A stretch of DNA of 64,000 nucleotides from JASHUC01 sp963849095 (GCA_963849095.1 CAWKGA010000009.1:558001-622000); one strand, 5' to 3'; numbered from the stretch's first letter, positions 32,769 to 41,761 are shown. The notes: generated from the letters alone by a model not told the origin. Translations and numbers: made by a program.

Positions 32769-33755
32769 CTATCCCCGCTCGCTGTCGAGCTGGGCCATCT
32801 GCTCGACGCCGTACCGCGTGCCGGCGACCGCCGATGCAGGCACCGCCTGCTCGATTTCCGCGAGCTCCTCCGGGGACAGGCGCATCGACAAGGTCTGCAT
32901 GGCTTCCGCGAGCCCTTTCCGCCGTGTCGTGCCGATGAGTGGAACGATGTCGTCGCCGCGCGAGAGCACCCAGGCGATGGCGAGCTGCGCCGGAGTGACG
33001 CCCTTGCGGCGCGCAATGGCCGCGAGCGCCTCGACCAGGCGGAGGTTCCGCTGATAGTTCTCGCCCTGGAAGCGGGGCATGTGGACCCGCAGGCCCGGAA
33101 GCGTCTGCGGCAGCGTACCCGTGAGCAGTCCGCGCGAGAGCACGCCGTAAGCAGTGATGGCAACGCCGAGCTCGCGCGCGGTCGCGAGAATGCCGCTCTC
33201 GAGGCTGCGGCTCGCGAGGGAGTACTCGATCTGCAGATCCACGATCGGATGCACGGCCTCAGCGCGCCGCAGCGTACCGGCGCCGGCCTCCGAGAGACCG
33301 GCATAGCGAACGTGCCCCGAGCGGATGAGGTCGGCGATGGCGCCGACGGTCTCCTCGATCGGCACTTGAGGATCGACGCGGGCCGGCCGATAGATGTCGA
33401 TGTAGTCGGTGCCGAGACGCTTGAGACTGTATGACGCGAAATTCTTCACCGCCTGCGGACGGCCGTCGAAGCCGGCGAAGGCGCCGCCCGGTGTGCGTAG
33501 CGCGCCGAACTTGACGCTGAGCAGCACCTGCTGCCGGGTCTTGCCGCGCAGCGCCCGGCCGATGAGCATCTCGTTGTGTCCCATGCCGTAGAAGTCACCG
33601 GTATCGAGCAGCGTGACGCCGGCGTCCATCGCCGCGTGAATCGTGGCGATGCTCTCGTCCTCGTTCGCGGGGCCGTAGAAATCGGACATGCCCATGCAGC
33701 CGAGCCCGATTCTGGAAACCTGTGGTCCGGAGCGGCCCAGCGCAAGCGTTTGCAT
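32769..33755 (-). CDS. Aldo/keto reductase with the catalytic His position changed
   Basis: A 328-residue AKR TIM barrel. Asp and Tyr of the tetrad are in LLDTGDFYGMGHNE and Lys in LLSVKFG. The fourth residue, normally the His of a YIDLYYQHRVDP-type motif, is replaced: here the sequence is YIDIYRPARVDP. NADPH-binding features GTTRRKGLAEAM and SRGLLTG are present. Family members reduce aldehydes and ketones. Without the His the enzyme could be altered in activity, since steroid 5-beta-reductases also vary there. It is convergent with the GMC gene and divergent from sixA. Confidence 0.9.
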   Translation of the reverse strand: MQTLALGRSGPQVSRIGLGCMGMSDFYGPANEDESIATIHAAMDAGVTLLDTGDFYGMGHNEMLIGRALRGKTRQQVLLSVKFGALRTPGGAFAGFDGRPQAVKNFASYSLKRLGTDYIDIYRPARVDPQVPIEETVGAIADLIRSGHVRYAGLSEAGAGTLRRAEAVHPIVDLQIEYSLASRSLESGILATARELGVAITAYGVLSRGLLTGTLPQTLPGLRVHMPRFQGENYQRNLRLVEALAAIARRKGVTPAQLAIAWVLSRGDDIVPLIGTTRRKGLAEAMQTLSMRLSPEELAEIEQAVPASAVAGTRYGVEQMAQLDSERG

Positions 33756-33808
33756 GTGACTCTCCCCTTCCTGAGCGTGCCCGAGGCGATCGAAGCGGTT
33801 AATCTATC

Positions 33809-34381
33809 ATGATGCGCATCTACCTCATTCGTCATGCCGCGGCGTTCGACCGCGACCGCAAGCGCTGGCCCGACGACGGGCAGCGGCCGCTCACGCCCGA
33901 GGGCATCAAGAAATTTCGACGGGCGGCGGCCGGGCTCGAGCACCTGGTGGGAGAGGTCGACTGCATGCTGACGAGCCCGCTCGTCCGTGCGCGTGAGACC
34001 GCGAAGATTCTCGAGACCGTCGCCGGCTGGCCGCATGCCACCGAGGTGCCGGAGCTCGCTCAGGGCCGGACGCCGGAGCAGGCGCTCGCCGCCATCGGCG
34101 ATCGGGCCGCCGCTCACCCCAAGCTCGAGCGTCTGGCGCTCGTGGGCCACGAGCCCAATCTGACCGAGCTTCTCTCCGTGTGCGTGGCCGGACCTCGCGC
34201 TCAAGCTCGGGGCGGATACGAACTCAAGAAAGGCGGCGCGGCCTGCTTGCTCTTTCCTGCGGCCGCACTCGCCGGTCACGCTCGGATTGAGCTCGCTCAG
34301 GCCCCGTCCGAACGGTTGAGCCGGGCGAAGCTCGAGTGGCTGATCACGCCGAAGGCGTTGCGCGCGCTCGCGGGGCGCTGA
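33809..34381 (+). CDS. sixA: Phosphohistidine phosphatase SixA
   Basis: A 190-residue histidine-phosphatase-superfamily protein. The catalytic RHG-type motif is YLIRHAAA, with SPLVRARETA supplying the second Arg and LVGHEPNLTELL the second His. SixA dephosphorylates phosphohistidine proteins such as ArcB or PTS NPr. The usual length is about 160; here there is a C-terminal extension of about 30 residues that overlaps the convergent rimO gene by 38 bp. The start is one of two adjacent ATGs at 33809. Confidence 0.88.
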   Translation: MMRIYLIRHAAAFDRDRKRWPDDGQRPLTPEGIKKFRRAAAGLEHLVGEVDCMLTSPLVRARETAKILETVAGWPHATEVPELAQGRTPEQALAAIGDRAAAHPKLERLALVGHEPNLTELLSVCVAGPRAQARGGYELKKGGAACLLFPAAALAGHARIELAQAPSERLSRAKLEWLITPKALRALAGR

Positions 34382-35696
34382 CCAGACGCGCGTCGAGATC
34401 GTAATCGCCGGCGCCGACGACCTCGGCTCGCGTCAAGTCTCCCGGCCGCAGCCGCGCCCCGTTCCGGATCCGCACCACGCCGTCGATCTCGGGTGCATCG
34501 GCCCAGCCGCGTGCGACCGCGCCGTCCTCGTCGACCTTGTCGACCAGGACCTCGATCGTCTTGCCCACTCGAGCCGCGAGCCGGCGCGCACTGATCGCGC
34601 GCGCGCGTTCCATGAATCGCTCGTAGCGCTCCGCCTGCACCTCGGGTGCGACGAGATCGCCAAGCGCATTCGCCTTCGCACCCTCGACGGGCGAGTACTT
34701 GAAGCAGCCGACGCGGTCGAGCTCGGCCTCCTCGAGCCAGGCAAGCAACTCCGCGAACTCGGCGTCCGTCTCGCCGGGGAAGCCGACGATGAAGGTGCTG
34801 CGTATGGTGAGGTCGGGGCACTGCGAGCGCCAGGCGCGGATGCGCGCGAGCGTGTTCTCGGCGTGCGCCGGGCGCCGCATGCGCTTCAGCACGCTCGCGC
34901 TCCCGTGCTGGAAGGGAATGTCGAGATACGGCAGCACGCGCCGCTCGGCCATCAGCTCGATCACCGCGTCCACGTGCGGGTAGGGATACACGTAGTGCAG
35001 GCGCACCCACACGCCGAGCGAGCCGAGCGCGCGCGCGAGGTCGATGAAGCGCGCCGCGTAGGCCTCACCACGCCAGGTGCCTTGCGCGTGGCGCAGGTCC
35101 GTGCCGTACGCGCTCGTGTCCTGCGAGATGACGAGCAGCTCCTTGACGCCCGCGGCGGCGAGCCGCTCGGCCTCGCGCAGCACCTCGTCGATGGGCCGGC
35201 TGGCGAGCCGGCCCCTGAGGCTCGGGATGATGCAGAAGCTGCAGCGGTTATTGCAGCCTTCGGAGATCTTGAGGTACGCGTAGTGCCGCGGAGTGAGACG
35301 GATGCCCTGGGGCGGCACCAGATCCAGAAACGGATCGTGACGCGGCGGCAGATGTTCGTGCACCGCGCCCATCACATCCTCGTACGCATGCGGGCCCGTG
35401 ATCTTCAGCACCTGCGGATGGCGCTCGAGGATCCGCTCGGGCCGCGCGCCCAGGCATCCCGTGACGATGACGCGGCCGTTCTCCGCCAAGGCTTCGCCGA
35501 TGGCGTCCAGCGACTCGTCGATCGCGGCATCGATGAAGCCGCACGTGTTCACCACGACGACGTCGGCGTCCTGGTACGTGGGCGCGATGTCGTAACCCTC
35601 CGCGCGCAAGCCGGTGAGGATGCGCTCGGAATCGACGAGCGCCTTGGGACACCCGAGGCTGACGAAGCCGACTCGGGGAGCGCGGGGAAGCGTCAC
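34344..35696 (-). CDS. rimO: Ribosomal protein S12 methylthiotransferase RimO
   Basis: A 450-residue radical-SAM enzyme that methylthiolates Asp88/89 of ribosomal protein S12. The N-terminal UPF0004 domain holds three cluster Cys (LGCPKALVDSE, NTCGFID, TGCLGARPE). The radical-SAM motif is CNNRCSFC in KISEGCNNRCSFCIIPSLRG, and a C-terminal TRAM domain ends the protein (VDKVDEDGAVARGWADAPEI). The GTG at 35696 overlaps the small upstream gene by 4 bp and aligns with the RimO start (RVGFVSLGCPK). The length is as expected. Confidence 0.96.
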   Translation of the reverse strand: MTLPRAPRVGFVSLGCPKALVDSERILTGLRAEGYDIAPTYQDADVVVVNTCGFIDAAIDESLDAIGEALAENGRVIVTGCLGARPERILERHPQVLKITGPHAYEDVMGAVHEHLPPRHDPFLDLVPPQGIRLTPRHYAYLKISEGCNNRCSFCIIPSLRGRLASRPIDEVLREAERLAAAGVKELLVISQDTSAYGTDLRHAQGTWRGEAYAARFIDLARALGSLGVWVRLHYVYPYPHVDAVIELMAERRVLPYLDIPFQHGSASVLKRMRRPAHAENTLARIRAWRSQCPDLTIRSTFIVGFPGETDAEFAELLAWLEEAELDRVGCFKYSPVEGAKANALGDLVAPEVQAERYERFMERARAISARRLAARVGKTIEVLVDKVDEDGAVARGWADAPEIDGVVRIRNGARLRPGDLTRAEVVGAGDYDLDARLVSAPRARATPSA

Positions 35697-35878
35697 TGGG
35701 CGGAGGCGTCGCCGGGCAGGTCGGTGCCCTGCTCCAGCGGACCGCTCTCCGTGGAGTGGCGCACGGTTCTCAGCGCGAAGAACAAGGCGAGGGCCGCAAG
35801 CGGCATCAGCAGCCACGGCCAGACGGCCGGCCGCCGCTCCGCGGCCGTACGACCGACACGTGGTGACTTCTGCAGCAT
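35693..35878 (-). CDS. Small single-pass membrane protein upstream of rimO
   Basis: A 61-residue protein: a basic N-terminus (LQKSPRVGRTAAERRPA), one membrane helix (VWPWLLMPLAALALFFAL) and a polar tail. Its stop overlaps the GTG start of rimO by 4 bp, which supports translation of both. No Shine-Dalgarno sequence is strong. I do not recognise a family; topology by the positive-inside rule is N-in. The function is unknown. Confidence 0.6.
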   Translation of the reverse strand: MLQKSPRVGRTAAERRPAVWPWLLMPLAALALFFALRTVRHSTESGPLEQGTDLPGDASAQ

Positions 35879-35957
35879 GGCGCGGAGCCTACTCTCAGGG
35901 CCTCGCCGCCGGCAATGCTCGAGTGCACACATCGAGCCCCACCGCCGGCGCCCGGGC

Positions 35958-36416
35958 TCACAGGATCTCCTGGATCCGCCCCCGGGCCGTGCCGGAGTGG
36001 ATCTCGAGAAAGCCGACCGCGACGGGAAGGCTGAATCGCCGGGGCCCGGCGCTGCCGGGATTGATGTAGAGGACGCCGTCCCGGGTGCTCATCGCTGGCC
36101 GGTGCGAATGTCCCGTCACGACCGCCGTGAAGCCGCCGGCTGCGGGGTCCAGGTCAAGCTCGTTCAAATCATGCAGCACATAGAGGCTCGCGCCATCCAC
36201 CTCGAGCGCGTGGGTTTCGGGAAGGCCGCGAGCCCAGGGCCCCCGGTCGTTGTTGCCCCGGACGGCATGGACGGGCGCCAGAGCGCGGAGCTCCTCCAGC
36301 ACCTCCGGCGCTCCGATATCACCCGCGTGGATGATGAGATCGACGCCGGTGAGCGCCTGCCTGGCCTCGGGCCGCAGCAACCCGTGGGTATCGGAGATGA
36401 GTCCCGCGACCCGCAA
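35958..36416 (-). CDS. YfcE/MJ0936-type metallophosphoesterase
   Basis: A 152-residue calcineurin-like phosphoesterase. The metal ligands are all present: SDTHG, HAGDIG, RGNNDRG, LHDLNE and GHSHRP. The single-domain size is that of YfcE-type phosphodiesterases, active on bis-pNPP and cyclic nucleotides in vitro; the natural substrate is undefined. It lies 3 bp after the PEBP gene on the same strand. The motifs look catalytically complete. Confidence 0.9.
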   Translation of the reverse strand: MRVAGLISDTHGLLRPEARQALTGVDLIIHAGDIGAPEVLEELRALAPVHAVRGNNDRGPWARGLPETHALEVDGASLYVLHDLNELDLDPAAGGFTAVVTGHSHRPAMSTRDGVLYINPGSAGPRRFSLPVAVGFLEIHSGTARGRIQEIL

Positions 36417-36419
36417 GAC

Positions 36420-37031
36420 TCAGTGTCCGTATCGCACCACGAGCTGCGCCCGGCCGAGCGCGGAAGCGTCCGCGTACGCGGCAATGATGGTCGCCGTCGC
36501 ATCGGGGGGCACGTTGAGCGTCGCATCGGGGAGGGCGTACAAGCGAAAGTAATAGCTGTGCGGCTTGCCCGGCGGGGGGCACGGTCCGCCGTAGCCCATC
36601 GTGCCGAAGCTGGAGCGGCCCTGGATCACCCCCGTGGGCATCAGCCTCCTGCGCACGTTGCCCGCGCCGGCCGGCAGCGAGGTCGCGGTGGCGGGGATGT
36701 CGTAGACGATCCAGTGCCAGAAGCCCTCGGCGCCGGGCGCATCCGGATCGTGCATCAGGAGCGCGAAACTTTTCGTGCCGGCCGGCGGGTTGCGCCAATG
36801 GAGCGCCGGGGAAATGTTCTCTCCGCCACACTGCTCGTTGACCTGTCTTCGGTGCATCGTTCCGCCGTCGGCGAAGTCCAGGCTCGAGAGCACGAAGGCC
36901 GCGGCCGGCGACGCGGCTCCCGCGCCACCCTCTACTTGAGCATACCCATCGGTCGCGCCGGCGAGAGTCAGGGCGGTCAGCAGTCCGACGCTCGCAGCGA
37001 TCAGGCTCATGGAGCCACGGTTACGTATCAC
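36420..37031 (-). CDS. Secreted PEBP (YbhB/YbcL, Raf-kinase-inhibitor-like) protein
   Basis: A 203-residue protein of the phosphatidylethanolamine-binding fold with an N-terminal signal peptide (SLIAASVGLLTALTLAGATDGYA). Family motifs are ENISPALHWRN, ALLMHDPDAPGAEGFWHWIV and GYGGPCPPPGKPHSYYFRL, which build the anion-binding pocket. Bacterial members have no settled function. The GTG at 37031 is preferred because AGGAGG stands four bases upstream; a downstream ATG at 37010 has no ribosome site. It forms a pair with the phosphoesterase gene. Confidence 0.9.
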   Translation of the reverse strand: MIRNRGSMSLIAASVGLLTALTLAGATDGYAQVEGGAGAASPAAAFVLSSLDFADGGTMHRRQVNEQCGGENISPALHWRNPPAGTKSFALLMHDPDAPGAEGFWHWIVYDIPATATSLPAGAGNVRRRLMPTGVIQGRSSFGTMGYGGPCPPPGKPHSYYFRLYALPDATLNVPPDATATIIAAYADASALGRAQLVVRYGH

Positions 37032-37156
37032 AGGACCTCCTCGGCGTTCGCCGTATGGCGCGCCTCCTAAGATATCTGAATACCGCGGCCGCTTCGCGCA
37101 TCTCGCAAACCTTAGCGCTCTGATGCATAGTCTCGGCACCGTTGCCGAGTGCAGGC

Positions 37157-38455
37157 GTGAATTCCGAGCATCGCAAGTTCCTGTTCGTCTCCCTCATCGG
37201 GCTCATCAGCGACATCGCCTGGCAAGTCGCGAAGGAGGGACACGAGGTGAAGTACTACATCCGCGACGAGAAGGACCGCGACATCGCGGACGGGTTCGTT
37301 CCGAAGGTCGAGGACTGGGAGCGGGAGGTCGACTGGGCGGATGTGATCGTCTTCGACGACACGCTCGGGCAGGGCGCGATCGCCGAGGAGCTGCGCCGCA
37401 AGGGCAAGCTCGTGGTCGGCGGCAGCGCCTACACGGACCGCCTGGAGGACGACCGCTCGTTCGGCCAGGAGGAGCTCAAGAAGGCCGGCATCAACATCCT
37501 CCCCTACCGGGAGTGCGACGACTTCGACGAGGCGATCGCCTACGTCAAGGCGAACCCGGAGCGCTACGTCATCAAGCCCTCCGGGGCCGCGGGCAACGTG
37601 AAGCGCCGCCTGTTCGTCGGCGACGAGGAGGATGGCGAGGACGTGGTCCGCGTGCTCGAGGCCTACAAGAAATCCTTTCCCGACGAGATCAAGCGCTTCC
37701 AGCTGCAGCGGTACGTCTCGGGAGTCGAGATCGCGGTCGGCGCGTTCTTCGACGGCAAGGAGTTCATCTATCCCCTCAACGTGAACTTCGAGCACAAGAA
37801 GCTCTTTCCCGGAAACATCGGCCCCTCGACCGGTGAGATGGGCACCTCGATGTTCTGGAGCGGGCCCAACCGCCTCTTCAACTCGACGCTGAAGAAGATG
37901 GAGTCCCGCCTCGCCGAGGAGGGCTACGTCGGCTACATCGACCTCAACTGCATCGTGAACGGCAACGGCATCTATCCGCTCGAGTTCACGGCGCGGTTCG
38001 GCTACCCCACGATCAGCATCCAGCAGGAGGGCATGACGACGCCGATCGGCCAGTTCCTGAGCGATCTCGCGGCGGGAGCCAATCCGAAGCTCAAGGTGAA
38101 GAGCGGTTTCCAGCTCGGCGTGCGCATCGTCGTCTCGCCGTTCCCGTTCGACGACGACGCGACCTTCCTCTCCACGTCGAAGAATGCCGCCATTCTCTTC
38201 AAGAAGGGCATCCCCGAGGAGGTCCACATCGAGGACGTGAAGCAGGTCAACGGCCAGTGGTACGTCGCCGGGACCTCGGGCGTCGTGCTGATCGTGTGCG
38301 GCGTCGGGCAGACCATGCGCCAGGCTCAGGCACAGGCCTACTCGCGCATCCGCAACATCATGATCCCGGACATGTACTACCGCGACGATATCGGTGAGCG
38401 CTGGTTCGAGGATCACGACAAGCTCCACACCTGGGGCTACCTGCGCGAGGTATGA
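37157..38455 (+). CDS. ATP-grasp protein, PurD-like
   Basis: A protein of about 432 residues resembling phosphoribosylamine-glycine ligase. The N-terminal Rossmann-like domain begins KFLFVSLIGLISDIAWQVAK, the ATP-grasp A domain has YVIKPSGAAGNVKRRLFVG, and the metal/ATP end is GYIDLNCIVNGNGIYPLEFTARFGYP. It is Lys-rich compared with its neighbours and lacks the clear GAR-synthetase substrate motifs, so a true purine role is doubtful; ligation of another amine and carboxylate is possible. The start is uncertain: GTG 37157, or TTG 37142. It overlaps the methyltransferase gene by 4 bp. Confidence 0.8.
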   Translation: MNSEHRKFLFVSLIGLISDIAWQVAKEGHEVKYYIRDEKDRDIADGFVPKVEDWEREVDWADVIVFDDTLGQGAIAEELRRKGKLVVGGSAYTDRLEDDRSFGQEELKKAGINILPYRECDDFDEAIAYVKANPERYVIKPSGAAGNVKRRLFVGDEEDGEDVVRVLEAYKKSFPDEIKRFQLQRYVSGVEIAVGAFFDGKEFIYPLNVNFEHKKLFPGNIGPSTGEMGTSMFWSGPNRLFNSTLKKMESRLAEEGYVGYIDLNCIVNGNGIYPLEFTARFGYPTISIQQEGMTTPIGQFLSDLAAGANPKLKVKSGFQLGVRIVVSPFPFDDDATFLSTSKNAAILFKKGIPEEVHIEDVKQVNGQWYVAGTSGVVLIVCGVGQTMRQAQAQAYSRIRNIMIPDMYYRDDIGERWFEDHDKLHTWGYLREV

Positions 38456-39138
38456 CGGTTTTCGACCGCGACTACTATCGCCGCTACTACTTCGATCCGC
38501 GCACGGCTGTCGGATCGCCGCACGAGTCGCGGATGCGCGCGCGGCTGATCGCGGCATACGTCGATCATGTCGGCTTGCCGGTGCGGACGATCCTCGATGC
38601 CGGGTGCGGTATCGGACAGCTGAGAGCGTCGCTGCTGCGCCGCCTGCCCCGCGTGCGGTACGTCGGGCTGGAGGTGAGCGACTACCTGTGCCGGCGCTAC
38701 GGCTGGGAGCCGGGGCGGATCGAGGACTACGCTTCCGCAACCCCGTTCGATCTCGTGATCTGCTACGACGTGCTGCAGTACCTCGACGATCGCGGGGCGG
38801 CGCGCGCCATCGCGAATCTCGCGCGCCTCGGCCGCGGGGTGCTGTACTTCAGCGCTCTCACGCGGGCCGACTGGCGCAACAACTGCGATCGGCGACGGAC
38901 GGACCCGGCCGTGCACATGAGGCCGGCCGAGTGGTATCGCGCGCGGCTGCGGCGCGGCTTTCTCGAGGTGGGAGCCGGGTTCTGGGTGCGGCGCGGGGCG
39001 CCGCTCATCGTCTGGGAGCTCGAGCGGAGCGGCCGCATCGGGCGGGCGACCAGTGCTAGCATGGCGGATGGGATTCACGGGGAGCGTCGAATGCCGTCGC
39101 TCGGGCGGGGCGGCCTTCGTCACGCTCGTGGGGCGTGA
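38452..39138 (+). CDS. Class I SAM-dependent methyltransferase
   Basis: A 228-residue methyltransferase. Motif I is ILDAGCGIGQLRASL, beta-2 ends YVGLEVSDYL, and motif post-I/II reads FDLVICYDVLQYLDD. The N-terminus DRDYYRRYYFDPRTAV is typical of small class I enzymes acting on modest metabolites. It is coupled to the ATP-grasp gene by an ATGA overlap, so the two probably act in one pathway, which I cannot name. The last 70 bases overlap the next gene in a different frame, and the C-terminal tail after ATSASMADG may not be conserved. Confidence 0.85.
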   Translation: MTVFDRDYYRRYYFDPRTAVGSPHESRMRARLIAAYVDHVGLPVRTILDAGCGIGQLRASLLRRLPRVRYVGLEVSDYLCRRYGWEPGRIEDYASATPFDLVICYDVLQYLDDRGAARAIANLARLGRGVLYFSALTRADWRNNCDRRRTDPAVHMRPAEWYRARLRRGFLEVGAGFWVRRGAPLIVWELERSGRIGRATSASMADGIHGERRMPSLGRGGLRHARGA

Positions 39139-39478
39139 CACCACCGGAGCCCGTGTTCACCTTTCGTTGATCGGAGCCGTTCCGGCGGATCTGCCGGCCC
39201 GGCTCGATACGGCCTCGGTTGACTGCACCGAGGCGGAGCGGTACCGGATCTCGGCGGGCGGCTGGACGTGGGTGGTCGCCGCGCCGCGGGCCTATCTGCA
39301 CTACGACTTGTCCGAAGCCTTCTACGGCGCTCTGCCGCCGCGCCGGGTGCCCCTCGGCAAGCGCCTGCTCTGGCGCTTGCTGCTGGCCGTTGCCGCGAGC
39401 CGCATCGGCACCTCGTGGCTCGCGCGCCGAGGGCGTGACGGCCCCGAGGCACCCGGCTCCGAGGCACCCGGCCCCTAG
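39068..39478 (+). CDS. Unknown protein, 136 residues
   Basis: A soluble N-terminal part (MGFTGSVECRRSGGAAFVTL) with PRAYLHYDLSEAFYGALPPR followed by a hydrophobic segment (LLWRLLLAVAASRIGTSWLA) and a Pro/Gly tail from a 15-bp tandem repeat. Its start lies 71 bp inside the methyltransferase gene. The segment with VPLGKRLLWRLLLAVAAS recalls membrane-tethered small proteins. I do not recognise a family. The high G/C at third positions supports coding, but the long overlap makes the start uncertain. Confidence 0.5.
   Translation: MGFTGSVECRRSGGAAFVTLVGRDTTGARVHLSLIGAVPADLPARLDTASVDCTEAERYRISAGGWTWVVAAPRAYLHYDLSEAFYGALPPRRVPLGKRLLWRLLLAVAASRIGTSWLARRGRDGPEAPGSEAPGP
39446..39475 (+). repeat. Two-copy 15-bp tandem repeat at a gene end
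   Basis: GAGGCACCCGGCTCC (39446-39460) is followed directly by GAGGCACCCGGCCCC (39461-39475), with one mismatch, just before the stop of the unknown gene. It encodes EAPGSEAPGP. It probably reflects slippage and has no clear function. Confidence 0.8.
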
Positions 39479-39672
39479 GTAAGCCTTCCCGGGGCCGGGC
39501 CCAGCTCGCGGCCGACCAGCCCTGTGCACGAGCGGCCGTGAAAAGTCAACTGGTGGCAAGGACGGGCCGGTTGCGTCAATATCACCGGGTCCTGAGACGC
39601 GCGAGAACAACGGCCCCCCCGAGCGGCTGGGGCTTGCGCGTCTCCCGGCTCGGGCCATCGAGGGCGCGTTCC

Positions 39673-40260
39673 ATGTCGATCGAAAGCCAGCGGGAGTCCG
39701 AAGGTGAGAGCAAGCTGCCGCCCCCCGCCGCGGCGGCACACTCCGGCCTGCGCCACGGCAGCTCGAAGATGCTCGAGAGCTATCTGGGCGATGTCGAGTA
39801 CTTGATGCGGGAGCAGCTCTGGACGGAGGCGGCTCCGCTCGCTCTCGCGCTGCCGTACATCTGCACGGCGCTCGGGAACGGGGACCTGGTGAGCTCCCGG
39901 GAAGCCTATCGCGACTGGTGCGAGGTCTGGGTGCGGCCACCGCAGGATGACACCTCGATGTCGGTGCCGAGCCCCGACGAGCTGTACCGCATGGCGGAGG
40001 AGCGTGGCGTCGAGCCGAAGCTCGCGCGCGGCGTGGGCGTGCCCGCCGGCGCGCTGCGCCAGTTGAGGCTGCGGCGGCTGTCGCGCGCCGCGCCGCCCCG
40101 GCGCCGCATCGCCCCGTCCGATGTGAGCGAAGCGAGCGACGAGCCGGTGCGCGAGGCCTGTGACGCGCTGCTCGGCGCCGTGCGCCGCTGGTACGGCGAC
40201 TGGGCCGCGCGCGCCGCGACCGTACAGACCAACCTCGCCCGACTCGCCGTGTTGCGCTGA
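39673..40260 (+). CDS. Unknown soluble protein upstream of a Tlc-like transporter
   Basis: A 195-residue protein from ATG 39673 (MSIESQRESEGESKL). The N-terminal 30 residues are low-complexity (Pro/Ala). The rest is helical and charged: LESYLGDVEYLMREQLWTEA, YRDWCEVWVRPPQ and a C-terminal helix EACDALLGAVRRWYGDWAAR. There is no signal or membrane segment. It is 20 bp upstream of the transporter gene, probably cotranscribed. I do not recognise a family; the Trp/Tyr-rich motifs look conserved-like, but this is a guess. Confidence 0.6.
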   Translation: MSIESQRESEGESKLPPPAAAAHSGLRHGSSKMLESYLGDVEYLMREQLWTEAAPLALALPYICTALGNGDLVSSREAYRDWCEVWVRPPQDDTSMSVPSPDELYRMAEERGVEPKLARGVGVPAGALRQLRLRRLSRAAPPRRRIAPSDVSEASDEPVREACDALLGAVRRWYGDWAARAATVQTNLARLAVLR

Positions 40261-40280
40261 GGTCTCGAGCGGACGCGGCG

Positions 40281-41606
40281 ATGAGCCGCTCGCCACTGCT
40301 CGACCGCATCGCGCAGGTGAGGCCGCGCGAGCGCAAGGCTGTCGCGCTCGCGTTCGCCTGCAATTTCGCGCTGCTCGCGAGCTACTACATCCTGCGCCCC
40401 GTGCGCGACACCCTCGCGACGAACTTCGGGCCGGAGCAGCTGCAGCTGCTGTTCACCGGCACCTTCATCGGCTCCCTCGTCGCATCACCGATCTATACCG
40501 CGCTCGCCTCGCGGATCTCGCTCAGGCGCCTGCTGCCCGGCGTGTTCTGGTTCTGGCTCCTCAATGTGCTCCTGTTCGAGGAGCTGCTGCGGTTCGCGCC
40601 GCAGAGCCGCGCCCTCGCCGCCACCTACTTCGTGTGGCTCAGCGTCGTGAACCTGTTCATGATCTCGGTGTTCTGGAGCCTGATGGCGGACCTGTTCTCG
40701 GCCCCGCAGGCGACGCGCTTCTTCGCACTCATCGCGGCCGGCGGGACGCTCGGGGCCATTGTCGGTCCGGTCGTCACGCGTTTCGCCGTGGGTGCCATCG
40801 GCCTCGACGGGCTGCTGCTCGTCGCCGCCGCCGGCTTTCTCGTCGTGATCGCGCTGGTTCATCTGCTGATGCGAGAGAAGGCGAGCTTGCGCGCGACCGT
40901 CGCGGAGGCGCAGCGCTCGACGCTCGAGCACGGCCTGCCGGGCAATCCCTTCGAGGGGTTCGGGGAGGTCATCCGCTCCGCCTACTCGCGCAACCAGGCC
41001 GCCTTCATGTTCCTCATGACGTGGGTGAACACCGTCGCGTACTTCTTTCAGACCGAGCTCATCGCGCGGGCATTCCCGGGCCTCCAGGGCCGGGCCGTGG
41101 CGGTGGCCGACATCGCGCTCGCGGTCAACATCTGCACGGCGATCATCCTGATCTTCGGGCTCGCGCGAGTCCTCAAGCGCTTTGGGGTCACGACCGGGCT
41201 CGTGCTCAATCCCCTCATCATGATGGCGGCCTTCGTCGTCATCGCCCTGTCACCGACGCTGTTCATGATCGAGGCGCTCCAGGTCGTGCGCAGCGTGTCA
41301 CAGTACGCCATTGCCCGTCCGAGTCGCGAAATCTGCTTCACCGTCGTGCCGCAGAGCAGCCGGTACAAGGCGAAGAACGTCATCGACACGGTCATCTACC
41401 GCTTGGGCGACGTGAGCTCCGCGTGGATGCAGACCGGGCTCAGCTGGGCCGGACTGCGCATCGTCGGCTCGGCCGGGGTGGGGTTCGGCATGTCGATGCT
41501 GTGGGGTGTGGTCGCTCTGCTGCTCGGCCGGCGCTACGAGGTGCTGCGCGGGCGGCAGGCCGCTCACGAGGTCGCTGTACCGGACCCGCAACCCGAGATT
41601 GATTAG
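40281..41606 (+). CDS. Tlc/MFS-like nucleotide-transporter-family protein, copy 1
   Basis: A 441-residue integral membrane protein with about 12 helices. The opening ALLASYYILRPVRDTLATNF and motifs ALIAAGGTLGAIVGP and KNVIDTVIYRLGDVSSAW resemble the ATP/ADP-translocase (Tlc) and MFS-related group. In free-living bacteria these proteins have no proven substrate. A cytoplasmic loop includes the stretch LEHGLPGNPFEGFGE, shared with the next gene. Copy 2 begins 155 bp downstream on the same strand. The assignment comes from motif memory and topology. Confidence 0.75.
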   Translation: MSRSPLLDRIAQVRPRERKAVALAFACNFALLASYYILRPVRDTLATNFGPEQLQLLFTGTFIGSLVASPIYTALASRISLRRLLPGVFWFWLLNVLLFEELLRFAPQSRALAATYFVWLSVVNLFMISVFWSLMADLFSAPQATRFFALIAAGGTLGAIVGPVVTRFAVGAIGLDGLLLVAAAGFLVVIALVHLLMREKASLRATVAEAQRSTLEHGLPGNPFEGFGEVIRSAYSRNQAAFMFLMTWVNTVAYFFQTELIARAFPGLQGRAVAVADIALAVNICTAIILIFGLARVLKRFGVTTGLVLNPLIMMAAFVVIALSPTLFMIEALQVVRSVSQYAIARPSREICFTVVPQSSRYKAKNVIDTVIYRLGDVSSAWMQTGLSWAGLRIVGSAGVGFGMSMLWGVVALLLGRRYEVLRGRQAAHEVAVPDPQPEID

Positions 41607-41761
41607 TCAAGACGATCGGGCGAAGACACCGCCCCGAGCGGCGCCGAATGTAACGAAATCCTCGGTGCCGACCCCGCGAGCGGCTTCTGTTCGCTGGGGT
41701 ACTTGGATATAGTCCGCGAGCGCATCCACGCCCACCGACCCCAGCAACCCCAGGAATACCC

